DNA of 64,000 nucleotides. Source: Shewanella electrica (lineage in GTDB: Bacteria; Pseudomonadota; Gammaproteobacteria; Enterobacterales; Shewanellaceae). Positions within the stretch are counted from its first letter, which is position 1, and each line of letters begins with the position of its first letter. The notes beneath the pieces were generated by a model, which did not search any database, was not told the origin of the DNA, and was given only the letters and a program-made list of their open reading frames with translations. The stretch spans positions 1 through 64,000 of the forward strand of contig NZ_JAKOGG010000003.1 of assembly GCF_022321485.1 (NCBI RefSeq), given 5' to 3'. The position numbers were made by a program, and so were the translations under genes. Of this stretch, positions 1 to 7,766 are shown in pieces.

Positions 1-53
1 ACTGACTACCTAGAGCTGGTACTAACAGCGGGTTTAAATGCGTTGAGTGATAT

Positions 54-692
54 TTAGGCATTCATGCTCTCACCCTGATATGCTACCCAATTAAAAAATA
101 AAGAGAGAATTTCTGCCAAATTTTTCAAACTATCTTTAATTCCAAAAACAGATTCCCAAACTGTTACTAGAGTTAATAAAAGAATGTAATTATTAGTTCT
201 AGATTGGAGTAGTTCCATCTTCTTTTGGATGTATAGGTGATCCATCCAGTTGTTATCATCTTCCTCATCTATACCAAATTTAATAGACTTTTTTTGACTA
301 TCATCAAATTGATAAGTTTCAAAATATTTATCTTCATCCTTTGGTACTACAGTGAGATAACACCATTGCATCCCTTCTAAAAAAATTAGGCATTTATCTA
401 TCTCAATAAAGATTTCTTCATTTGGATTCAAAGATCTGACAAATATTTCATCATATTCCATATCTTGAAAGAATTTATCATTTAAATCTTTAATCCCAGC
501 AGAGACAATATTTGCTTCTGGAGTAGCCTTAGTATCTATATTCTTGATTTTTATTCCCCATGAGAAAGGTTCTCCTTGGACAATAGAACTATAACTTCTG
601 AATCTCTTAGATTTATTCTTAAAGCTAGCCGTTATTTGTATTTTAAATGGCTCTTTTACTAATGTTTCTTGCTCTATAGTTTGATTATTCAA
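54..692 (-). CDS. Hypothetical protein, AT-rich orphan
   Basis: A 212-residue protein of no family I recognise. The body is acidic and soluble-looking; a hydrophobic stretch near residues 167-205 could be a membrane anchor or amphipathic helix. The start is a TTG preceded by an AAGGA-type ribosome binding site, so the start is moderately supported. The gene is visibly richer in A and T than everything that follows, which suggests recent acquisition (inference). It stands alone: downstream is the window edge and upstream is non-coding DNA. It is probably a real gene because the long open frame persists in AT-rich DNA with a plausible RBS, but function is unknown. Confidence 0.55.
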   Translation of the reverse strand: MNNQTIEQETLVKEPFKIQITASFKNKSKRFRSYSSIVQGEPFSWGIKIKNIDTKATPEANIVSAGIKDLNDKFFQDMEYDEIFVRSLNPNEEIFIEIDKCLIFLEGMQWCYLTVVPKDEDKYFETYQFDDSQKKSIKFGIDEEDDNNWMDHLYIQKKMELLQSRTNNYILLLTLVTVWESVFGIKDSLKNLAEILSLFFNWVAYQGESMNA

Positions 693-1280
693 TAGTACCG
701 TCCTTGTTGTTATCCCTGTTCATTAGACGACGTTGTGCCACTTTTGGCTCATATTTAACGTCTAAAACTAAGCGCATATCTCATTAAGCACAATAGAAAA
801 ATTAACAAATTTCGTCATAGATAACAGTGTGAAAACAACAGTCTGCCAGGTACTAGGCAGAAAAGATGACATTCAGCTTCCAAGCACATATGAACTTTCG
901 AACCACATTCGGCATAGCAGGCAACGCTGATTCCCCTTCGACGCGGCGGAGGAGCGTTGGGCAGGCATCAAGCAATTGAAGCATTCGCCGCTTCCGCGCA
1001 GAGAAATGGATTCCGAGTTGGCTGGGATTTACGAAATGGCAAACCAGACACATACTAAATAACTGAAAACAAAGCCGATGTCGTAGGAGTACTCCGAGAA
1101 TTCCCAGCACATGCGGACTTGTGGCCGTCGCCAGCATGGATGCTGGCGTCGAGCTTACAGGGACGTACTTGCCAGCGTGCCACAAGGATGCGTGTGCATA
1201 AGCCCGCTGCAGGCGATTTACTAACTAAATACTCTAAGCACAGTACAGTGCGACATGAAAAGAAAAGGCCAACTAACAAC
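693..1280. other. Non-coding stretch with palindromes and no convincing gene
   Basis: About 590 bases with no credible coding frame. Open frames on both strands at 853-1394 overlap one another, lack ribosome binding sites and have odd composition (rich in His, Cys, Arg and Met). The segment from about 850 to 1220 is more GC-rich than the gene before it and has the look of an interspersed non-coding repeat. Near 724-769 an imperfect inverted repeat (TTAGACG ... CGTCTAA) brackets a smaller hairpin; it resembles an integron attC only superficially, since the TTAG/CTAA arms point the wrong way. Confidence 0.4.
1129..1148. repeat. 20-bp near-perfect palindrome
   Basis: Arms CGCCAGCAT and ATGCTGGCG are perfect reverse complements separated by only GG. 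The spacing is too tight for an ordinary RNA hairpin loop, so it fits a DNA cruciform or a dimeric protein site better. It lies inside the GC-richer non-coding block. Confidence 0.6.
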
Positions 1281-1289
1281 GTGCTGACC

Positions 1290-1346
1290 GTTCAGCCGAG
1301 CGCTGAACAATCGCCCCAAAGGTTGGGCGACCACCCAAAGCCCAAC
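1290..1346. other. Two consecutive stem-loops beside the GH43 terminator
   Basis: GTTCAGC-CGAGC-GCTGAAC (1290-1308) is a perfect 7-bp stem with a 5-nt loop. It is followed by GTTGGGC ... GCCCAAC (about 1322-1346). Together with the terminator hairpin at 1353-1372 this makes three hairpins in less than 90 bp. They may protect the 3' end of the GH97-GH43 mRNA or belong to an independent small RNA; the sequence does not decide. Confidence 0.4.
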
Positions 1347-1372
1347 AAAAAAGGCTCTGCAAACGCAGAGCC
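1347..1372 (-). terminator. Rho-independent terminator of the GH97-GH43 unit
   Basis: GGCTCTGC (1353-1360) pairs perfectly with GCAGAGCC (1365-1372) around a 4-nt loop. Read on the minus strand the stem is followed by six T. It lies about 30 bases past the GH43 stop codon. Confidence 0.85.
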
Positions 1373-1400
1373 TTTCCAATCAACCAACAAGTGAAACTAA

Positions 1401-3230
1401 CTACTTAGTTTCACGCAAATGGAACACTTGGCAATTAGTACCAAGAGCTGGTGCTTGGGCAAAGTTAGTGCCGTCGGCTAAACCACAGCTCGACAGGTCG
1501 AGCACTTGCTTAGTGTAACGGTTGTGCAGCTCAACACCGCCGCCTTCCAGTGGCGTAATACGCCAGTGAGAGGTTTTGGTTTGGCATTGACCAGTGATCA
1601 GGTTCGCACCTGGCACCACGGCATCATCTTTGGCTTCAATACATTGATCGCCATTGCTGATGTGGAAGAAACCATTGTCGGTCGCTTTGAAGTGCCATTT
1701 TTGATTAGCGCTATCAGACCAAGCTGATTGCTCCACGTTACCTTTCACAGTAGACACCACTTTACCGGATTGTTGGCTCACAATCGCCACGTCGCCGGTT
1801 GGGTTCAACTGCCATTGGCTGGCATCATCAATCTTATCCACTAACGTCAGGCCGTTGTTGGCTAACGCTAAGTATTTGCCAGTGTCACGATGTTTGATCA
1901 GCGTGTAACCGCCCATGCCAACATCTAAATGCCATTCTTGGAACGCTTCGTTGTGCCATGCATCTTCGTTGACTTTGCCGTTAACCACGCCAAGGAACTG
2001 GCCGTCATCGCTGTTGGCGATACGGAAGAAACCTTTGGTGGTTGGATCCAGCACAAAGCCACTGTTGCTGGCAGAACATGCGGCAACACCAGCACCGGCT
2101 GCGATACATTGTGATGTTTTACCATCTTGCAGCTGGTAGCGTTGGCCTTGGATGGCGGTTTTCAGCGGGCCATCTTCACCTGATGGTGGTGGCACCAATA
2201 CGCCCGGTGTTAACGGTTTACCAAAGTTTGGTGTGCCATCCGCATGCCAAGTGAATTTTTGTGCACGCAGTGAACGGGTGGCGCTACAGCCATCAGTCAC
2301 TTTGTCGTTAGCGTGGTAGACCAACCAGTTTTCTTTACCGTCTGGCGAGGTGAAGAAACCGTTGTGGCCGGGGCCAAAGACGCTGTCGGTACGTTCAAAT
2401 ACCGGTTGCGGTGATTTTTTCCATGAATTGATGTCCATTGGGTCGTTGCCCACCAATTCATATTGGCCCAGTTTGTAGTCTGGGGTGTCACAGAAGCTAC
2501 CAGAGTAGATCAAGAAGGTGCGGCCATCGTGCTGCACAATCTCTGGGCCTTCAGTCACTTTACGGCCGCTGACTTCCCAATCGGCTTCTGGGCGAGTTAA
2601 CACTACGTGTTTGGTGTCGGCTTTCAGCGTCCATGGGTTTTCCATGGCGGCGATGATGTTGCGTTGTTCGTCGCCTTGCCACTGTGAGTAAATCAGGTAC
2701 AGGTTGCCGTTCACTTCCAGATAAGTACCGTCGATGTTCCAAGTGTCTGGCATCATCGCACCTTTGTAGGTGTATGGGCCCATTGGATCATCACCGGCGC
2801 TTTCCAGTACGTTCAGGTGTTGATAATCCAAGGTGCCATCTTGACCAGCGGTGTACATCATGTACCAGCGGTAGCCGTTCGGGCCTTTCAGGCGGTGGAA
2901 TTCAAATGCCCAAAAGTTACAGCAAGCTTCTGGCATGGTGGATGACCACACGTTCACTGGCGTGGCACTGGCTAAACCTTCCAATGTTGGCGATTTGCGC
3001 ATAACCAGCTCTGACGTCCACGTAGTCGTTGTCAGGTAGTAGTTGCCGTCCCAGTATTCCAACCATGGGTCGGCACCGTTAGGAAACAGTGGATTGGTAA
3101 AACTACCCTTGGGGGTGGTTTGTGCAGTTGGTGTGGTTGCGCTACTGGTGTCCTGTTGCGTGGTCGCGCAAGCGGCCAACGCTAAGGTCAGTGGCAACAG
3201 TGCAAGCTTAGGGCTTAGTCTGTTTTTCAT
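1401..3230 (-). CDS. Secreted GH43 arabinofuranosidase-like lipoprotein with ricin-type lectin domain
   Basis: A 609-residue lipoprotein glycosidase expected to cut terminal alpha-L-arabinofuranosyl residues outside the cytoplasmic membrane. The signal peptide ends in a lipobox (ALAAC, Cys21). Residues about 43-350 form a five-bladed GH43 propeller: Asp54 (GADPW) as base, Asp167 (NIDGTY) as pKa modulator and Glu227 (VTEGPE) as acid are all present. Residues about 360-609 resemble a ricin B beta-trefoil lectin, usually a carbohydrate-binding module. It follows GH97 by 13 bases with a GAGAAG ribosome binding site, so the two are probably co-transcribed. Exo-1,5-alpha-L-arabinofuranosidase is my best guess; GH43 also contains xylosidases, so substrate is inferred mainly from the araBDA neighbourhood. 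Confidence 0.82.
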   Translation of the reverse strand: MKNRLSPKLALLPLTLALAACATTQQDTSSATTPTAQTTPKGSFTNPLFPNGADPWLEYWDGNYYLTTTTWTSELVMRKSPTLEGLASATPVNVWSSTMPEACCNFWAFEFHRLKGPNGYRWYMMYTAGQDGTLDYQHLNVLESAGDDPMGPYTYKGAMMPDTWNIDGTYLEVNGNLYLIYSQWQGDEQRNIIAAMENPWTLKADTKHVVLTRPEADWEVSGRKVTEGPEIVQHDGRTFLIYSGSFCDTPDYKLGQYELVGNDPMDINSWKKSPQPVFERTDSVFGPGHNGFFTSPDGKENWLVYHANDKVTDGCSATRSLRAQKFTWHADGTPNFGKPLTPGVLVPPPSGEDGPLKTAIQGQRYQLQDGKTSQCIAAGAGVAACSASNSGFVLDPTTKGFFRIANSDDGQFLGVVNGKVNEDAWHNEAFQEWHLDVGMGGYTLIKHRDTGKYLALANNGLTLVDKIDDASQWQLNPTGDVAIVSQQSGKVVSTVKGNVEQSAWSDSANQKWHFKATDNGFFHISNGDQCIEAKDDAVVPGANLITGQCQTKTSHWRITPLEGGGVELHNRYTKQVLDLSSCGLADGTNFAQAPALGTNCQVFHLRETK

Positions 3231-3243
3231 TTATCAACTTCTC

Positions 3244-5175
3244 TCAATTAAAAACCATCACAAAACCGGCAGACGGTTTCAGTGTTAGCTGGCTGAGGCT
3301 GCTATCAACGTTGGATTGCACCACGGTGCGAGTTGATTCGCCATCATCCTGAATTAACAGGCCTTGTCCATTTCCCACAAAGGACAAATCCAGCGCGAGT
3401 GATTTAGGTTCTTTTTCGGCATTAATACCGGCAATGAACCACTGTTTTCCTGCACGTCTGGCAATCACCGCATATTTGCCGGGATATCCCCCAAGAAAAC
3501 GACTCTCATCCCAGCGGGCGGGTACCGAGCGCAGGTAACGCTTTACAAACTCAGGCTGTGCTTTCATCTGCTCTGGTGTGGTCACCAGATGTTGAATGCC
3601 TGAGGTCATGATCACCGGCAGTGCTAACTCAAAACCGTTACTGGTTTTGCGTTCAATATTGGGAATATCTCCCAGCACCATCGGCGTAAAATCCATTGGG
3701 TCAAACAGGTTGCGGGTGAATGGCAACATGGCGACATGGGTTGCTTCGCGATCAGCCACTTCTTGGAAGAAGGTGATCATTTCAAAGCCTTTCACCGCTT
3801 CGGCGGTGAGCAAATTCGGCCATGTACGTTGTAAGCCGCGCGGTAAGGTAGTGCCGTGGAAGTTCACCAGCAGTTGGTGTTCGGCGGCGTCTTTCAAAAT
3901 GTCTTGGTAATACTGCATGACCGATGAGCCATCGCCGGGGAAGAAGTCGACCTTAATCCCTTTGATGCCCATTTTTTGTAGGCGGGCGAATTCGCGCTGG
4001 CGGTCATCGTGGGTCAGCAGTTGGCTTTTGGGGGTGTATTGGGTGCCGTTCCACGCGCCCGAGGAGTTGTACCACAGCAGTAAACCAACATTTTTACTGT
4101 TGGCGTAGTCCACCAGCTCAGCCATTTTGTCGTAGCCGATGTTCTGATCCCAGTTCACATCAATCAAAATGAACGGCCAGTGCATGTCGGCGGCGTAATC
4201 AATAAATTGCTGCTGAATCGGGTAAGTGACCGATTCGTCTTTGAGTAAGCCCCAACTCCATGCGGAGATGCCGGGTTTAATCCAAGCGGTGTCGCTGATT
4301 TTGGCGGGGTCGGCTAAGTCAGTGCCGAGGGTGGAACTCATTAATGTATCTAAATCACCCACGGTGATGATACGCCACGGCGAGTGCAGCGGCAGTTTAG
4401 CTTCTGGCAGCCATTTGCCGTTGCTCAGCCCCTCTTCATGACTCGGAAAACGCAGTTGGTATAAGCCATCTGGGCTTTGCTGAGCCAAGTTGCTGCCAGC
4501 GTAATGGCCGTCGTTACCGGCTTCGGTGATGGCGATCCAGTTATCACCGTAATGGTACAGCGCCGGATAGATCCAACCGTTCTCTGTCGGTGATGGCGTG
4601 CCTAACGCAATGTTTTGACTGTAGTCTTCTTCGTAAGACGGATTGGTACGTTCCCAGCCGGATTTCGCTTCAGCTTTATGTTGCAACCAAGCTTTGGTTT
4701 CGGGGAAGAAATGGAAGCCGGTGAGTTCTTCCATCACAATGCGACTATCGGTTGATTTTTCGGGCAATACATAACGGTATGCCAAACCATCATCGGATAA
4801 CCGCATCTCAACAGTCAGAGTTTGCCCTTGTGGGTTGCTAAAGCTGACTTTGATGTCGTTAGCTTGATAATCCACGTGGCGTTGTTTGCCGGTCCACAGC
4901 TCATATTGTTCGTGTACCGCTTCTTGCCCGTGCTCTTTTTTGAAACTGAGCGATTGGGTAAATTGGCTGTTGTTGAGCTTGAGCCCCAGCGGCGAAGGTT
5001 TCAACACGGGTTGATTGTTGTGAAACACTTGGTACCACAAGCGCCCTTGGTCATCGAGACTGAGCGAGGCGGATAACTGCTTATCTGGGCTAGTAAAACG
5101 CGTTTGCCATGCAGCGTGCGCATCAGCAGCAACCAGCATCAAGACTGCCGCACTGAGGCTAAGATAACCTTTCAT
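3244..5175 (-). CDS. GH97 family retaining alpha-galactosidase / beta-L-arabinopyranosidase-like enzyme
   Basis: A 643-residue exported glycoside hydrolase of family 97. The start at 5175 gives a clean signal peptide (MKGYLSLSAAVLMLVAADAHA) and an AGGGA ribosome binding site; a longer frame upstream is unlikely. An N-terminal beta-sandwich (to about residue 270) precedes the TIM barrel. In the barrel, IKVDFF carries the Asp that is the nucleophile in retaining GH97 members, and LTAEAVKG carries the likely acid/base Glu; inverting SusB-type enzymes lack the Asp. GH97 is known to include alpha-galactosidases and a beta-L-arabinopyranosidase, and the latter would suit this arabinose locus, but substrate cannot be read from sequence. 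A C-terminal sandwich domain follows. Confidence 0.8.
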   Translation of the reverse strand: MKGYLSLSAAVLMLVAADAHAAWQTRFTSPDKQLSASLSLDDQGRLWYQVFHNNQPVLKPSPLGLKLNNSQFTQSLSFKKEHGQEAVHEQYELWTGKQRHVDYQANDIKVSFSNPQGQTLTVEMRLSDDGLAYRYVLPEKSTDSRIVMEELTGFHFFPETKAWLQHKAEAKSGWERTNPSYEEDYSQNIALGTPSPTENGWIYPALYHYGDNWIAITEAGNDGHYAGSNLAQQSPDGLYQLRFPSHEEGLSNGKWLPEAKLPLHSPWRIITVGDLDTLMSSTLGTDLADPAKISDTAWIKPGISAWSWGLLKDESVTYPIQQQFIDYAADMHWPFILIDVNWDQNIGYDKMAELVDYANSKNVGLLLWYNSSGAWNGTQYTPKSQLLTHDDRQREFARLQKMGIKGIKVDFFPGDGSSVMQYYQDILKDAAEHQLLVNFHGTTLPRGLQRTWPNLLTAEAVKGFEMITFFQEVADREATHVAMLPFTRNLFDPMDFTPMVLGDIPNIERKTSNGFELALPVIMTSGIQHLVTTPEQMKAQPEFVKRYLRSVPARWDESRFLGGYPGKYAVIARRAGKQWFIAGINAEKEPKSLALDLSFVGNGQGLLIQDDGESTRTVVQSNVDSSLSQLTLKPSAGFVMVFN

Positions 5176-5249
5176 ACTGAAATCCCTATCACATGCTGCC
5201 TTAGTTGCTGCCGTAACATCTCGACGCAATAAGGACGATTCAAAGAAAA

Positions 5250-5275
5250 CGAATGCCAGCAAACACTGGCATTCG
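5250..5275 (-). terminator. Terminator between galM and GH97
   Basis: CGAATGCCAG and CTGGCATTCG form a perfect 10-bp stem around a 6-nt loop. On the minus strand it is followed by TTTTCTTT. It lies just past the galM stop, so GH97-GH43 is either a separate unit or expressed by read-through. Confidence 0.75.
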
Positions 5276-5290
5276 CTGTAACGCTATCGC

Positions 5291-6541
5291 TTAAATCGTG
5301 GTGAAGTGATACACGATTTGCAGCTGATAGGTTTCACCGGGACGCAACTCAGTGGTTGGCCATTCTGGGTGGTTTGGTGAGTCAGGGTTATGTTGTGGTT
5401 CCAACGCAAAACCGCTGTTTTTACTGTAAGTGTTGCCTTTACCTTTCAGTGAACCATCGAGGAAGTTACCTGAATAGAACTGAATAGCAGGTTCGTTGGT
5501 GTAGACTTCCAAAGCACGGCCGCTGGCTGGGTCGGTCACTTTGGCGGCCAGTACCAATTCATTATCCGCGTGTGGACGCAGCACGAAGTTGTGGTCGAAA
5601 CCGCCAGCCATGGTCAGCTGTTCGTTATCTACGTTGATATCTTTACCAATCGCTTTTGGCTCACGGAAATCAAACGGGGTGTCTTTCACGGATGCCACTT
5701 CGCCAGTTGGGATCAAACCTGGGCGAGTTGGGGTGTATTGATCGGCATTGATCTGCACTTGCTGATCCAAAATGCTACCGCCACCAGCAAGGTTGAAGTA
5801 GCTGTGCTGGGTCAGGTTAACAATGGTTGGCTTGTCGGTAGTGGCAGTAAACTGCATATCCAGTTTGTTGTCGGCAGTCAGCTCATACACTACGGTAGTC
5901 GCCAGCGTGCCAGGATAACCTTCTTCGCCATCTGGGCTGGTGTAAGTCAGCTCAACACAGGCTTTGCCATCTTTAACGAACGGTTTGATGCCCCATACTT
6001 TTTGGTCGAAACCGTGGCTACCGCCGTGCAGGTGGTTGTCACCGTCGTTGGTTGCTAGGGTGTATTCTTGACCATCAAGCGTGAATTTGCCGTCAGCAAT
6101 ACGGTTACCGTAACGGCCAATCAAGGCACCAAAGTAAACGTTGTTGGTTTTAGAGGCGACATAATCTTGCAGGTTATCAAAACCTAAAGCGATGTCAGTC
6201 ATGTTGCCTTTGGCATCTGGGGTCAACATCTTAGTGATGATGCCGCCGTAGCTGATCACATCGACTTCAACGCCGTTGGCGTTTTTCAGCGTCACTAATT
6301 TAACTTCGGTACCGTCTGGCAAAGTGCCATAGGTTTTTTCAGTAGCGCTAACATTTGTTTGATTCATAGCGGGTTGTTCCGTGGCTGTCGCAGGTTTGGC
6401 AGGTGAAGATGGGGCTGAATTCTGTTCTGCAGGGCTGCAGCCTGCAAGCGCGATCCCTGCCAGCGTAAAGCCAGCTGCCTTCAGGCAATAACTCAGTAGG
6501 GATGGTTTACCCTGCCCTCGTTGTTCTGTTTGTCCTTTCAT
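5291..6541 (-). CDS. galM: Aldose 1-epimerase (mutarotase), lipoprotein form
   Basis: A 416-residue mutarotase interconverting alpha and beta anomers of free sugars. The catalytic histidines (NHLHGG and LTQHSYFNL) and the C-terminal glutamate (ALEPQHNPDSPN) are present. Unlike cytoplasmic E. coli GalM it begins with a signal peptide and a lipobox (LAGC, Cys35) followed by a Pro/Ala/Ser/Thr-rich linker, so it should act in the periplasm or on the outer membrane, where the GH43 and GH97 enzymes release sugar. It is 67 bases downstream of the HAD phosphatase gene. Mutarotation of released arabinose or galactose before uptake is the likely role (inference). Confidence 0.9.
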   Translation of the reverse strand: MKGQTEQRGQGKPSLLSYCLKAAGFTLAGIALAGCSPAEQNSAPSSPAKPATATEQPAMNQTNVSATEKTYGTLPDGTEVKLVTLKNANGVEVDVISYGGIITKMLTPDAKGNMTDIALGFDNLQDYVASKTNNVYFGALIGRYGNRIADGKFTLDGQEYTLATNDGDNHLHGGSHGFDQKVWGIKPFVKDGKACVELTYTSPDGEEGYPGTLATTVVYELTADNKLDMQFTATTDKPTIVNLTQHSYFNLAGGGSILDQQVQINADQYTPTRPGLIPTGEVASVKDTPFDFREPKAIGKDINVDNEQLTMAGGFDHNFVLRPHADNELVLAAKVTDPASGRALEVYTNEPAIQFYSGNFLDGSLKGKGNTYSKNSGFALEPQHNPDSPNHPEWPTTELRPGETYQLQIVYHFTTI

Positions 6542-6574
6542 GCCTATACCTTTTTTTGATGGTAAATTTATCGT

Positions 6575-6587
6575 TTTATATTATAAA
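6575..6587. promoter_or_regulatory. AT palindrome upstream of galM
   Basis: TTTATA-T-TATAAA is a perfect 6+6 palindrome in the 67-base gap between the HAD gene and galM. It could be an operator or simply an AT-rich promoter element. Confidence 0.25.
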
Positions 6588-6608
6588 TAAACGGCAAGTT
6601 GCAAGCTT

Positions 6609-7193
6609 TTAGCACTGGATCTTGCCGTCTTTCACAATTACATAATCCATTCCGGCTGCGGCGGCAGCCTTGGCACCGATTTGCGTATCTTCAAATACCA
6701 CGCACTCGGCGGGTTGGAGACCCAACTGTAACGCGACTTGCAGAAACGTGTCTGGCGCAGGCTTACCATTTTCGACATCGGATGCCGTTACCAGCGCATC
6801 GATTCTTGGCAGGATACCTGTGTCGGTGAGCATCTCTACTGCATGCGCACGCTCGGCACCGGTGCCAACGCCTATTTTCATACTTGGGCGGTAATGTTCA
6901 AATACGGCGAAAGTCTCAGCAATCACCTTAGGGGTATGGTCGCCCTCTTCCCACAGCAATTTTTTGCGGGCGGCAACTTCGACGGGGTCATGGCTCATAC
7001 CGTATTTTTCGTTGAGTACCACCACAGTTTGCAGCGTTGGCACGCCACCGAGGCTGTACATGTAGTCTTCATCCCATGGATAGCCGTACTCTTCACACAC
7101 CGCGCGCCATGCATCTTGGTGTGAGCCCATCGAGTCAATCAGGGTGCCGTCCATATCAAAAATAATGCCGCGATACTGGCTCAAATCGATCAT
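6609..7193 (-). CDS. HAD-superfamily sugar-phosphatase, beta-phosphoglucomutase/YqaB-like
   Basis: A 194-residue HAD hydrolase. Motif I is FDMDGTLIDS (nucleophile and acid/base Asp), motif II is GVGTGAER, motif III Lys lies in VENGKPAPD, and motif IV is VFEDTQIGAKAA. The cap is the small helical type between residues about 20 and 90, as in YqaB (fructose-1-phosphatase) and beta-phosphoglucomutases. The start chosen is the ATG at 7193 with a GAGG ribosome binding site. In this locus it may remove phosphate from a sugar phosphate during arabinose use; the true substrate is unknown. It lies upstream of galM on the same strand. Confidence 0.8.
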   Translation of the reverse strand: MIDLSQYRGIIFDMDGTLIDSMGSHQDAWRAVCEEYGYPWDEDYMYSLGGVPTLQTVVVLNEKYGMSHDPVEVAARKKLLWEEGDHTPKVIAETFAVFEHYRPSMKIGVGTGAERAHAVEMLTDTGILPRIDALVTASDVENGKPAPDTFLQVALQLGLQPAECVVFEDTQIGAKAAAAAGMDYVIVKDGKIQC

Positions 7194-7236
7194 CAAATAC
7201 CTCTTAATTTTGTGTCTGCAATATTGGGGGTTGCTT

Positions 7237-7262
7237 ATTATAGGGTTCGCTCTCCGGCGAAC
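7237..7262 (-). promoter_or_regulatory. Promoter -10 box with adjacent operator-like inverted repeat for the HAD-galM unit
   Basis: On the minus strand a consensus TATAAT lies at 7237-7242, 44 bases before the HAD start codon. Immediately upstream is GTTCGC-N6-GCGAAC (7245-7262), a perfect inverted repeat in the -10/-35 spacer, a typical repressor position. The -35 hexamer is weak, so activation or repression is plausible. Confidence 0.4.
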
Positions 7263-7388
7263 TTGATATCAGCAAATAAAGTGTGCCAGCTAAACATATA
7301 TCGAACCTGAATGCAGGTTTTTCTGTGCTACAGTTTTTCGCTGTTCGCTCTTTTGCTTTTCCGCTTCTCTCACCGCTTTTGCTTGTAA

Positions 7389-7634
7389 CCCATCGTGCAA
7401 GTAATGGCAGAGCGCGAGTTGGTTTTCCTGCTTATCTACATGCTTTTTATCGCCGTTAGCCCTAAATGCTTTCGCTTTCGCTTGTGCTCCACCCCATCGT
7501 GCAAGCAACGGCAGAGTGCAAGTTGGTTTTCCTGCTTATCTACATGCTTTTTATCGCCGTTAGCCCTAAATGCTTTCGCTTTAGCTCTAACCCATCGTGC
7601 AAGCAATGGCAGAGTGCGAGTTGGTTTTCCTGCT
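7389..7634. repeat. Tandem ~100-bp repeat, 2.4 copies
   Basis: Copies begin with CCCATCGTGCAAG at 7389, 7493 and 7591 (periods 104 and 98; the third is cut short). Between copies there are only a few substitutions plus a 6-base length difference near the end of the unit. The unit lengths are not multiples of three, so the open frames that run through it shift between copies and are not genes. It lies between the araA terminator and the HAD promoter. Confidence 0.9.
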
Positions 7635-7649
7635 AGGCGGCGGGCGCGA

Positions 7650-7667
7650 CGCGTAGTGGTCTACGCG
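7650..7667. repeat. Inverted repeat, 7-bp arms
   Basis: CGCGTAG-TGGT-CTACGCG is a perfect stem with a tetraloop directly after the tandem repeat. No T tract follows, so it is probably not a terminator. Confidence 0.5.
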
Positions 7668-7718
7668 AGCAAGTGCCAACAACGCAGGAGAGCCAAATCG
7701 CCTCTGCGCCAAAACGAC

Positions 7719-7749
7719 AAAAAGGCCAACTCCGTCACCGGAGTTGGCC
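7719..7749 (-). terminator. Terminator of the araBDA unit
   Basis: An 11-bp perfect stem (GGCCAACTCCG / CGGAGTTGGCC) with a 4-nt loop. On the minus strand it is followed by TTTTTG. It lies 17 bases past the araA stop. Confidence 0.88.
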
Positions 7750-7766
7750 TTTTCTAAACTCAGATC

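Noticed and set aside
724-769. attC-like inverted repeat
   Set aside because: TTAGACG ... CGTCTAA has its arms oriented opposite to an attC site.
853-1394. Three overlapping open frames, 74-110 codons, on both strands
   Set aside because: They overlap each other on opposite strands, lack ribosome binding sites and are unusually rich in His, Cys, Arg and Met. The region contains palindromes and stem-loops instead.
7290-7757. Open frames through the tandem repeat
   Set aside because: Repeat period is 104 and 98 bases, not multiples of three; the frames shift between copies, so no protein is conserved.
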